A stretch of 9,062 nucleotides of DNA, taken from NCBI GenBank assembly GCA_031273585.1, contig JAISRP010000095.1, forward strand, positions 1-9,062. The letters are read 5' to 3'. The position numbers and the translations under genes are program-made. This document shows, in pieces, positions 1 through 5,378 of the stretch; positions within the stretch are counted from its first letter, which is position 1, and each line of letters starts with the position of its first letter. Source of the DNA: Synergistaceae bacterium. Lineage in GTDB: Bacteria > Synergistota > Synergistia > Synergistales > Synergistaceae. The notes beneath the pieces are model-generated. The model saw only the letters and a list, made by a program, of their open reading frames with translations. It made no database searches and was not told the DNA's origin.

Positions 1-225
1 GCCGGCCACTTTTTTCAGATCGTCCTCGCTTAACTCGTCCTTCCCGCTAATTCCGGCTTCCTTGGCCAGAGCCTCGAAATCCGCCTTGGAGAACTCTAAC
101 CCCAGGGATTTCCCGTAGGCGATATGCCCTTCCAGGTCTTGCGTGCCGATCTCCTTGGCCTTATGGCGGACTTTTTCATCCTCTGCGCACAGTTGCCCGT
201 ACTTCTTCAGGTTCTCGACGCTCAC
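1..225 (-). CDS. Nif11-type leader peptide precursor, copy 1 (partial, core outside window)
   Basis: This is the leader part of a ribosomally made peptide precursor; the gene runs off the left edge. The visible 75 residues start MSVENLKKYG and end DELSEDDLKKVAG, so the window stops after the first Gly of the expected GG cleavage site and the core peptide is not visible. The fold matches the Nif11 leader family: an amphipathic charged N-terminal helix, then the conserved acidic ELSEDDLKKVAGG-type end that export peptidases or maturation enzymes recognise. The start is GTG at 225-223, with AAGGGGG at 240-234 giving 8 bases of spacing. It lies 22 bases downstream of copy 2 and probably shares its transcript. 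Compared with copy 2, residues 43-75 are identical, and the differences (D16, K18, K22 and the AYGKS stretch near residues 37-41) lie in the N-terminal part. The product could be a bacteriocin-like or modified peptide, but no enzyme is visible to decide this. Confidence 0.85.
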   Translation of the reverse strand, partial: MSVENLKKYGQLCAEDEKVRHKAKEIGTQDLEGHIAYGKSLGLEFSKADFEALAKEAGISGKDELSEDDLKKVAG

Positions 226-247
226 CGATAAAACCCCCTTATGCCGG

Positions 248-568
248 TTACCATCTCGGCTTGTTAATCGCCACCGCGCCAACCCCAGCGCCGACCGCAG
301 CCATCACTGCCCCCGACACCAGCAGCGTGAGTGTTACGGCGCCGCCGGCCACTTTTTTCAGATCGTCCTCGCTTAACTCGTCCTTCCCGCTAATTCCGGC
401 TTCCTTGGCCAGAGCCTCGAAATCCGCCTTGGAGAACTCTAATCCCAGGGAATAGGCGTGGGCGATATGCCCTTCCAGGTCTTGCGTGCCGATCTCCTTG
501 GCCCTATGGCGGACTTCCTCGTTTTCCGCGCACAGTTGTCCGTACTTTTTCAAATTTTCGACGCTCAC
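248..568 (-). CDS. Nif11-type leader peptide precursor, copy 2 (complete), with hydrophobic Gly/Ala-rich core
   Basis: A complete 106-residue precursor. Residues 1-76 form a charged Nif11-type leader ending ELSEDDLKKVAGG, with the double Gly at 75-76. Cleavage after it would release a 30-residue core (77-106) that begins AVTLTLLVSG and ends AINKPRW. The core has no Cys, only T79, T81 and S85 as hydroxyl residues, a run of small residues at four-residue spacing (A87/A91/G95 and G93/G97), and a basic end with K103, R105 and terminal W106. It reads as one membrane-inserting helix. The family is known for leaders that guide maturation enzymes and for export by ABC transporters with a C39 peptidase; here the core argues against lanthionine or thiazole chemistry and for a pore-forming or class II-like peptide, which is inference. 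The start is GTG at 568-566, set by GAGGAGG at 583-577 with 8 bases of spacing. No modification, immunity or transport gene lies in the window. Confidence 0.88.
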   Translation of the reverse strand: MSVENLKKYGQLCAENEEVRHRAKEIGTQDLEGHIAHAYSLGLEFSKADFEALAKEAGISGKDELSEDDLKKVAGGAVTLTLLVSGAVMAAVGAGVGAVAINKPRW

Positions 569-576
569 CGATGAAA

Positions 577-583
577 CCTCCTC
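577..583 (-). promoter_or_regulatory. Strong ribosome binding site that fixes the GTG start of precursor copy 2
   Basis: GAGGAGG on the minus strand lies 8 bases before the GTG at 568. It decides the non-ATG start and implies strong translation of the precursor. Confidence 0.8.
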
Positions 584-587
584 GTTT

Positions 588-611
588 TTATTTTGCGTTC
601 TCCACGCTCAC
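588..611 (-). pseudogene. Start fragment of a third Nif11 leader gene (MSVENAK-stop)
   Basis: Read on the minus strand, GTG at 611-609 begins the codons for M-S-V-E-N-A-K followed by TAA at 590-588. The first five codons repeat the starts of the two intact precursor genes (MSVEN), including the CGGTGAGCGT context, and a purine-rich AAGGGAGC at 626-619 sits 7 bases upstream. The rest of the leader and core is missing and the fragment ends 19 bases before copy 2's GTG. The simplest reading is a decayed or internally deleted tandem copy. A functional seven-residue peptide that tunes translation of copy 2 is possible but less likely. Confidence 0.6.
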
Positions 612-701
612 CGCATAAGCTCCCTTTTTTTATCTTGGAGGTCGTCAAGGGAATCGCCGCCTCGAAACCGCCAATTTCTTCAAATAGTATTCTAACTCCT
701 C

Positions 702-710
702 TGCTATAAA
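702..710 (+). promoter_or_regulatory. Possible upstream extended -10 promoter (TGC-TATAAA)
   Basis: TGCTATAAA fits the extended -10 form TGnTATAAT with one mismatch. No good -35 is present at 16-18 bases. Transcription from here would begin near 717 and carry the small ORF at 789-803 and then cysD. It lies in an AT-rich stretch where such boxes arise by chance. Confidence 0.3.
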
Positions 711-772
711 TAAATAAAGTGCCAAACGTCACTAAAAGTCACAACATTTGGAGATTTTTTCAAATTGGCCCG

Positions 773-803
773 AGGAGGTCGGTCGATCATGATTGAAAAC
801 TGA
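773..803 (+). other. Tiny ORF (MIEN-stop) with AGGAGG ribosome binding site, upstream of cysD
   Basis: AGGAGG at 773-778 stands 10 bases before ATG at 789, which opens ATG-ATT-GAA-AAC-TGA (789-803). It lies before the main cysD promoter, so it would be translated only on a longer transcript, for example from the box at 702-710. It could be a leader peptide, the remains of a deleted gene's start, or chance. Confidence 0.3.
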
Positions 804-833
804 CTTAATGAGTATAACTCCACAGCCGAGGTT

Positions 834-842
834 TGGTATAAT
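834..842 (+). promoter_or_regulatory. Extended -10 promoter of cysD-cysNC
   Basis: TGG-TATAAT is a perfect extended -10 element (TGnTATAAT). The hexamer 17 bases upstream does not resemble TTGACA, which is common for extended -10 promoters. The predicted RNA start is near 849-850, giving a 5' leader of about 70 bases before the TTG start codon. Confidence 0.65.
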
Positions 843-861
843 GGCTCATGGAAAAAAATTT

Positions 862-894
862 GAGAGCGGTGGCCAATGATCACTTACCACTCTC
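862..894 (+). promoter_or_regulatory. Imperfect hairpin in the cysD 5' leader
   Basis: GAGAG (862-866) pairs with CTCTC (890-894), and after one C-A mismatch GGTGG can pair with TTACC through three Watson-Crick and two G-U pairs. The loop is about 11 bases. The hairpin ends 9 bases before the ribosome binding site AAGGAG at 904-909 and has no U-tract, so it is not a terminator. It could affect RNA stability or translation; it may also be chance. Confidence 0.3.
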
Positions 895-917
895 TTGCAG
901 CGTAAGGAGCGGTTGCC

Positions 918-1817
918 TTGTTGTCGCCTAATCTCAAGCGGCTTGAGGACGAGAGCATCTTTATATTGAGGGAGACGGCGGCGGAATTTCGCAATCCGGC
1001 GCTGCTTTACTCCATAGGCAAGGACTCGTCGGTCATGCTTCACCTCGCCATGAAGGCGTTTTACCCGTCTAAACCGCCGTTTCCCCTCATGCACGTAGAC
1101 ACGGGGTGGAAATTCAAGGAGATGATCGCCTTCAGGGACGCCACGGCGCACAGGCTTGGACTGCGCCTGATAACCCACACGAACGAGAGGGCCGCCGCGG
1201 ATGGCATAAACCCATTCACGCACGGATCGGCGATATACACCGACATCATGAAGACCGAGGCGCTGCGGCAGGCCATCGAGAGGTACGGGTTCGACGCCTC
1301 GATCGGGGGGGCCAGGAGGGACGAGGAGCGCTCGCGCGCGAAGGAGAGGGTTTTTTCCCACCGCTCCGCGTCTCACCGCTGGGACCCCAAGAGGCAGCGC
1401 CCGGAGCTGTGGAATATTTACAACGCCCGCCTCGGCCCCGGGGAGACCATGCGGGTGTTTCCGCTCTCCAACTGGACGGAGTACGACGTGTGGGAGTACA
1501 TAGCCGCGGAGGACATCCCGGTGGTTCCCCTCTATTTCGCGCGGGCGCGCCCGGTTGTAAGACGCCTCGGCACGTGGATAATGGTCGACGACGAGAGGAT
1601 GAAACTGGGGCCGGACGAACGGCCCGAGTCCCGGATGGTGCGCTTCAGGACCCTTGGCTGCTACCCCCTGACGGGGGCGGTCGAATCGAGCGCGGCCGAC
1701 GCTCGGGAAGTCCTGTGGGAGTTAAGGCAGTCGCGCCTCTCGGAGCGGCAGGGCAGGTTGATCGACAGCGACCAGGACGGCTCGATGGAGAAGAAAAAAC
1801 AGGAGGGATACTTTTAA
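918..1817 (+). CDS. cysD: Sulfate adenylyltransferase subunit 2 (ATP sulfurylase small subunit)
   Basis: CysD makes APS and pyrophosphate from ATP and sulfate, working with the GTPase CysN in the cytoplasm. The 299-residue protein matches the family along its full length (about 300). It shows the PP-loop nucleotide-binding motif SIGKDSSVM at 32-40, HVDTGWKF at 59-66, the [15 protein letters not shown] block at 130-144, [12 protein letters not shown] at 181-192, [12 protein letters not shown] at 246-257, and the family's C-terminal SERQGR...GYF end. No key motif is missing. The start is TTG at 918, set by AAGGAG at 904-909 with 8 bases of spacing; the second codon is also TTG but is less well placed. 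cysNC starts 3 bases after the stop, so the two are translated from one message and probably coupled. The CysD plus CysN-CysC layout is the same as rhizobial NodPQ. Confidence 0.97.
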   Translation: MLSPNLKRLEDESIFILRETAAEFRNPALLYSIGKDSSVMLHLAMKAFYPSKPPFPLMHVDTGWKFKEMIAFRDATAHRLGLRLITHTNERAAADGINPFTHGSAIYTDIMKTEALRQAIERYGFDASIGGARRDEERSRAKERVFSHRSASHRWDPKRQRPELWNIYNARLGPGETMRVFPLSNWTEYDVWEYIAAEDIPVVPLYFARARPVVRRLGTWIMVDDERMKLGPDERPESRMVRFRTLGCYPLTGAVESSAADAREVLWELRQSRLSERQGRLIDSDQDGSMEKKKQEGYF

Positions 1818-1820
1818 AAG

Positions 1821-3692
1821 ATGCAACCCTCTCAGGATAAAACGCAACTCCGGTTTTTGACCTGCGGCAGCGTCGACGACGGGAAGAGCACTCTGATAGG
1901 AAGGCTGCTCTACGACACGGGCTGTCTCTTTGAGGATCAGATCTCATCGCTCCGATGCGAGAGCGAGAGGAAAAACGCGGACGGCCGGCTGGATTTCTCG
2001 CTCGTCATGGACGGACTCCTGGCGGAGCGCGAACAGGGGATAACGATAGACGTCGCGTACAGATATTTCGAGACGAAGAACAGAAAGTTCATAGTGGCCG
2101 ACGCGCCTGGACACGAACAGTACACGAGGAACATGGCGACAGGGGCCTCGAACAGCGAGGCAGCCGTCGTCCTCACCGACGCGCGCAACGGCCTGCTGGC
2201 GCAGACCGCGAGGCACACGTACATAGCGGCGCTGATGGGCATCCGCCACATAGCCCTCGCCGTGAACAAGATGGATTTAGTCGGATGGTCGAGGGACATT
2301 TTTGATAAAATATCGAACGACTATGAGGGCATAATAAAAAAACTGGAACCTGACTCAGGAGAGCTCTTCGTGACGTGCATCCCGCTCTCCGCCCTGGAGG
2401 GGGACAACGTCTTCGCGCGCGGAGACGCCGCCCCGTGGTACCGCGGCCCGACGCTCGCGGAGTATCTGGAGACGGTCGAACCGGGCGATGTGACAGCGGG
2501 GATAAAACCGGGTCCGTTTCGGATGCCGGTTCAGTGGGTAAACAGGCCCAATGCTAATTTCAGGGGGTACAGCGGCGCCATCACGGGCGGCACGATACGA
2601 GCGCGCGACGAGATAATCATACTGCCGTCGGGCCAGAAAAACACGGTGCAGTCGATCATAGTCTCCGGCCAAGAGCGGAGTGCGGCCGAAAGGGGCGAGG
2701 CCGTGACGATATCAGTGACTGAGGAGACCGACATAAGCCGCGGCGACTTTTTATCGGACCCGCGCGACGTTCCCGATGTCACGGACCACTTCCGCGCCGC
2801 GATAATCTGGATGAGCGAGGACAAACTACTCCCCGGACGCGAGTACGTCATGAAGATTTCAAACAGGACGGCGCCGGCCGCCGTGACGGAGATACGCGGC
2901 AGGATGAACGTCTTGACGCTCTCGATGGAGCCGGCAAAGACGCTCGCAAAAAACGAAATCGGAATATGCAACGTAAAGACCCAGACGCCGATAGTGTGCG
3001 AACCTTATTTGAAAAACAGGGAGTCGGGCGGATTTATTCTCATGGACCGCGTCACGAACGACACGGTCGGCGCCGGGATGATCCGGTATTCGCTGCGGAG
3101 GGCCTCAAACGTGACGTGGCACTCGTTCGAGATCACGAAGGAGGCAAGGGCGCGCCTCATGGGTCAGACCCCCCGCATTCTCTGGTTCACTGGGCTCTCA
3201 GGTTCCGGCAAATCGACGATGGCAAACCTGGTCGACAAAAAGCTGTTCCTGATGGGACGGCACTCCTACGTGCTGGACGGCGACAACGTGAGACACGGGC
3301 TCAACAAGGATCTCGGCTTCACCGAGGAGGACAGGGTGAAGAACATCCACCGCGTATCGGAGGTGGCGAAGCTGATGGTCGACGCGGGCCTGATAGTGCT
3401 GGCGGCGTTCATCTCGCCCTTCCAGAGGGACAGGGAATTTGCGCGCTCACTGTTCGCCCCGGGAGAATTTATAGAGGTATTCGTCGACACGCCGCTCGAA
3501 GTCTGCGAACGGCGCGACCCGAAGGGCCTCTACAAAAAAGCGAGAACAGGCGAAATTCCAAATTTCACCGGCATAAACGCGCCTTACGAACGCCCCGACC
3601 ATCCCGAACTGATCGTAAACGGAAACGGCAGCGCGGAGGAGGAGGCGGAGAGGATCGTAAAATTCCTGGAAAATTTCGGGGACTGCGGATAG
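1821..3692 (+). CDS. cysNC: Bifunctional sulfate adenylyltransferase subunit 1 / adenylylsulfate kinase (CysN-CysC fusion)
   Basis: A 623-residue fusion. The N-terminal part (about 1-440) is the EF-Tu-like GTPase CysN, which couples GTP hydrolysis to APS formation by CysD: P-loop GSVDDGKST at 16-24, switch region [15 protein letters not shown] from 70, [12 protein letters not shown] at 94-105, NKMD at 149-152, then beta-barrel domains. The C-terminal part (about 447-623) is APS kinase CysC, which phosphorylates APS to PAPS: P-loop GLSGSGKST at 458-466, [11 protein letters not shown] at 485-495, FISPFQRDR at 530-538 with the Ser that can be phosphorylated in this family, and [10 protein letters not shown] at 566-575. 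Both halves look active. ATG at 1821 follows cysD by 3 bases; AGGAGGG at 1801-1807 is rather far, which suggests translational coupling. No reductase (CysH) or sulfotransferase follows; the next gene converges. Confidence 0.97.
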   Translation: MQPSQDKTQLRFLTCGSVDDGKSTLIGRLLYDTGCLFEDQISSLRCESERKNADGRLDFSLVMDGLLAEREQGITIDVAYRYFETKNRKFIVADAPGHEQYTRNMATGASNSEAAVVLTDARNGLLAQTARHTYIAALMGIRHIALAVNKMDLVGWSRDIFDKISNDYEGIIKKLEPDSGELFVTCIPLSALEGDNVFARGDAAPWYRGPTLAEYLETVEPGDVTAGIKPGPFRMPVQWVNRPNANFRGYSGAITGGTIRARDEIIILPSGQKNTVQSIIVSGQERSAAERGEAVTISVTEETDISRGDFLSDPRDVPDVTDHFRAAIIWMSEDKLLPGREYVMKISNRTAPAAVTEIRGRMNVLTLSMEPAKTLAKNEIGICNVKTQTPIVCEPYLKNRESGGFILMDRVTNDTVGAGMIRYSLRRASNVTWHSFEITKEARARLMGQTPRILWFTGLSGSGKSTMANLVDKKLFLMGRHSYVLDGDNVRHGLNKDLGFTEEDRVKNIHRVSEVAKLMVDAGLIVLAAFISPFQRDREFARSLFAPGEFIEVFVDTPLEVCERRDPKGLYKKARTGEIPNFTGINAPYERPDHPELIVNGNGSAEEEAERIVKFLENFGDCG

Positions 3693-3711
3693 GTCATGAA
3701 TATGCGGTGGT

Positions 3712-4299
3712 TTATTCAATCGGCCATACCTGATCGCAGCCCTCCCCCAGCGACCGGAGCATTCGGTTCAGCCTGAACGCCGGCAGGCCGACCACGTTGT
3801 AGTAACAGCCGTCGATCCTCTCCACCATGAGCGCGCCCCTGCCCTGTATCGCGTATGCTCCTGCCTTGTCAAGGCCGTCGCCTGAGTCGACGAACGCGGT
3901 CATCTCAGCCTCGGTGAGAGCGCCGAACGTGACGCCGGTCGTCTCCACCCCGCTCGTCATGACCTCGCCCGACCTGGCCATTGCCACTCCGGTGTGTACC
4001 ATGTGGGTTCGCCCGGACAGCATGACCAGCATCCTCATGGCATCCGATCTGTCCTCGGGCTTGCCCAGCGCGGCTCCGTCCACGTCCACCACCGTGTCCG
4101 CGCCTATCGTGAGAGCCCCGCCGGTATCCATCGACGCGGACAGGGCCTTAGCTCGCGCCAGCCGCAGCGCCATATCCCTCGGGGACTCCCCGGGCACGAC
4201 GCTCTCGTCGACGTCCGGAACAGTCACGTCGAAACTCCAGCCGAGGGATCTCAGTATCTCCCTCCTCCTCGGGCTGCCGGAGGCGAGCACGATACGCAC
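3712..4299 (-). CDS. maf: Maf-family nucleoside triphosphate pyrophosphatase
   Basis: Maf proteins hydrolyse non-standard or excess nucleoside triphosphates (dTTP/UTP or modified pyrimidine nucleotides) to monophosphates and pyrophosphate in the cytoplasm, and some members affect septum formation. The 195-residue protein has the usual length and motifs: LASGSPRRREIL near 5-16, the PDVDES segment at 28-33, IGADTVVDVDG at 65-75 with the catalytic Asp, GKPED at 79-83, DKAGAYAIQG at 144-153 and GCYYNVVGLP at 164-173. The start is GTG at 4299-4297, 9 bases after the DUF4321 stop; no clear ribosome binding site is visible, so reinitiation after the upstream gene is likely. Its stop is only 19 bases from the stop of the convergent cysNC. 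It is the last gene of the minus-strand run. The exact substrate cannot be read from the sequence. Confidence 0.93.
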   Translation of the reverse strand: MRIVLASGSPRRREILRSLGWSFDVTVPDVDESVVPGESPRDMALRLARAKALSASMDTGGALTIGADTVVDVDGAALGKPEDRSDAMRMLVMLSGRTHMVHTGVAMARSGEVMTSGVETTGVTFGALTEAEMTAFVDSGDGLDKAGAYAIQGRGALMVERIDGCYYNVVGLPAFRLNRMLRSLGEGCDQVWPIE

Positions 4300-4308
4300 G
4301 GTCGGGGC

Positions 4309-4563
4309 CTACTTCACGAGGAACAGGCCCGCCGCGCCGCCGAGGAATGTTCCCAGATTCATCCTGAGCCCGAAGTGGAAGCCGAACCTAGCAGCGAGGA
4401 GGTCGACGTCGCTCACGCCGACATTGAAGTCCACGATGTCGCGGAAGAGCGGCGCGGTGGTCGAAAAATGCTGAAAGAAGATGCCTATGAACGTGCCCAG
4501 TATGACACAAGCCACAAAGAGCAGCCAGCGCGTTGAATGAGCCTTCGCCGCAGGAAAAGCCAT
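4309..4563 (-). CDS. DUF4321 family small membrane protein
   Basis: An 84-residue protein of unknown function. It has an N-terminal hydrophobic helix at about 12-33, a polar linker, and a C-terminal segment from about 58 to 84 with the pattern LAARFGFHFGLRMNLGTFLGG, which I recognise as the DUF4321 signature (the segment ends in a Gly-rich membrane helix). This family is found in Firmicutes and related bacteria, often next to maf, as here. Two membrane passes are likely. ATG at 4563 lies 1 base after the uppP stop, so it is probably translated by reinitiation from uppP, and maf follows after 9 bases. The constant association with cell envelope genes hints at an envelope role, but no function is established and I assign none. 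Confidence 0.75.
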   Translation of the reverse strand: MAFPAAKAHSTRWLLFVACVILGTFIGIFFQHFSTTAPLFRDIVDFNVGVSDVDLLAARFGFHFGLRMNLGTFLGGAAGLFLVK

Positions 4564-4564
4564 C

Positions 4565-5371
4565 TCAAGCCCCCATGATCGAGAATACCAGGGATATCGT
4601 CCCCAGCAGCATACAGTATATCGAGAACATCCACCACTTATCGCCCATGACCAGCCTTCTTAAGAGGAACAGGGACAGGATCCCGCCGCATAACGCTATT
4701 GCCGCCCCCTGAAGCCAATCCGGCGGCAGCGCCGCAAAAAAAGCGCCCAGTCCGCCCATGTCCCTGCCCTCGTAGAGGGTGGCGCCTATTATCGCCGGAA
4801 TCGAGAGCAGAAACGAGAACCTGAACGCCTCCTCCCTGGACATTCCGGTGAGGATCCCGGCCCATATAGTTGCGCCGGAGCGGGACAAGCCGGGCATGAC
4901 GGCCAGCCCCTGCATGAGGCCCGCGGCCGCTCCGTTCCACACGGACACCGGCCTCTCGCCGTTCGGTATGTACTTGGCGGAACCCAGCAGCAGCGCCGTC
5001 AGCCAGAAACCGCCGCCGATCCAGAACGTGTTCATCGAGGCCGCCTCGGACCACCTCTTGAGCAGCACTCCCAGGGGGCCCGTTATGGCCGACCCCGCTA
5101 TGACGGCCCAGCCGAATCGCCAGCCGACCCAGTTCCTGGCGTTTTTGTTGAAGAACCCGTACAGCCACTCGACCAGCAGCGTCAACAGATCCGAGGAAAA
5201 GTAGACGATCACGGCCAGAAGAGTCGCCATGTGCAACACGAGGTCGTAGGCCATCGCAGGTTCGCCTATGCCCATCACGGCCCTCGCGAGGCCCAGATGC
5301 CCCGAACTGCTCACGGGAAGGAACTCGGTCAGCCCCTGTATCAGCCCGAGGACGAGAGCTTGCGGGTCCAT
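4565..5371 (-). CDS. uppP: Undecaprenyl-diphosphatase (BacA/UppP family)
   Basis: UppP removes one phosphate from undecaprenyl pyrophosphate at the membrane, recycling the lipid carrier for peptidoglycan and other envelope polymers; extra copies give bacitracin resistance. The 268-residue protein has the usual length and is hydrophobic with about seven or eight membrane helices. Signature motifs are intact: GLIQGLTEFLPVSSSGHL at 9-26 with the (E/Q)xxxE pair Q12/E16 and H24, and PGLSRSGAT at 160-168 with the catalytic Arg at 164. The ATG at 5371 lies 7 bases after the stop of the phosphate transporter gene, and the stop is 1 base before the DUF4321 start, so it sits within a tight operon. The phosphate it releases and the adjacent phosphate transporter may be only an incidental pairing. 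Confidence 0.96.
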   Translation of the reverse strand: MDPQALVLGLIQGLTEFLPVSSSGHLGLARAVMGIGEPAMAYDLVLHMATLLAVIVYFSSDLLTLLVEWLYGFFNKNARNWVGWRFGWAVIAGSAITGPLGVLLKRWSEAASMNTFWIGGGFWLTALLLGSAKYIPNGERPVSVWNGAAAGLMQGLAVMPGLSRSGATIWAGILTGMSREEAFRFSFLLSIPAIIGATLYEGRDMGGLGAFFAALPPDWLQGAAIALCGGILSLFLLRRLVMGDKWWMFSIYCMLLGTISLVFSIMGA

Positions 5372-5378
5372 TCGGTCA

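Larger units (their letters stand above)
612..917. other. Divergent intergenic region between the Nif11 cluster and cysD
   Basis: About 300 bases with no gene of normal length. The part from roughly 670 to 765 is clearly more AT-rich than the rest of the window, as expected for divergent promoters. On the plus strand it holds an extended -10 at 834-842 that serves cysD, a second TGC-TATAAA box at 702-710, a tiny ORF with a strong ribosome binding site (773-803), and an imperfect hairpin just before cysD (862-894). GTCAC occurs twice with a 10-base period (728-732 and 738-742), flanked by CCAAA (722-726) and TTTGG (747-751). On the minus strand the best -10 for the precursor genes is TAGAAT at 694-689, but its -35 is poor, so I do not list it as a promoter. 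Confidence 0.6.

Noticed and set aside
1..611. The repeated segments at the left edge as a CRISPR array or transposon ends
   Set aside because: The repeats are about 225 bases, coding, in direct orientation and carry their own starts; there are no short regularly spaced repeats, no transposase and no terminal inverted repeats.
143..695. Two plus-strand frames sharing the start MPISLALWRT
   Set aside because: They are the antisense strand of the two near-identical Nif11 leaders, which explains their similarity to each other; the sense-strand genes have the ribosome binding sites and family match.
715..730. Sigma-54 promoter on the minus strand (TGGCAC)
   Set aside because: The -24-like TGGCAC is present but no GC occurs at the required -12 spacing; the following bases are all A/T.
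862..917. SAM-type or other sulfur riboswitch before cysD
   Set aside because: The leader is only about 70 bases with one weak hairpin; the multi-helix core and conserved bases of SAM riboswitches are absent.
1106..1840. A second plus-strand frame overlapping cysD, and one overlapping the end of cysNC (2966-3733)
   Set aside because: Both are out-of-frame readings of the recognised genes, rich in Arg/Gly/Pro as typical of shifted GC-rich codons, with no domain signature.
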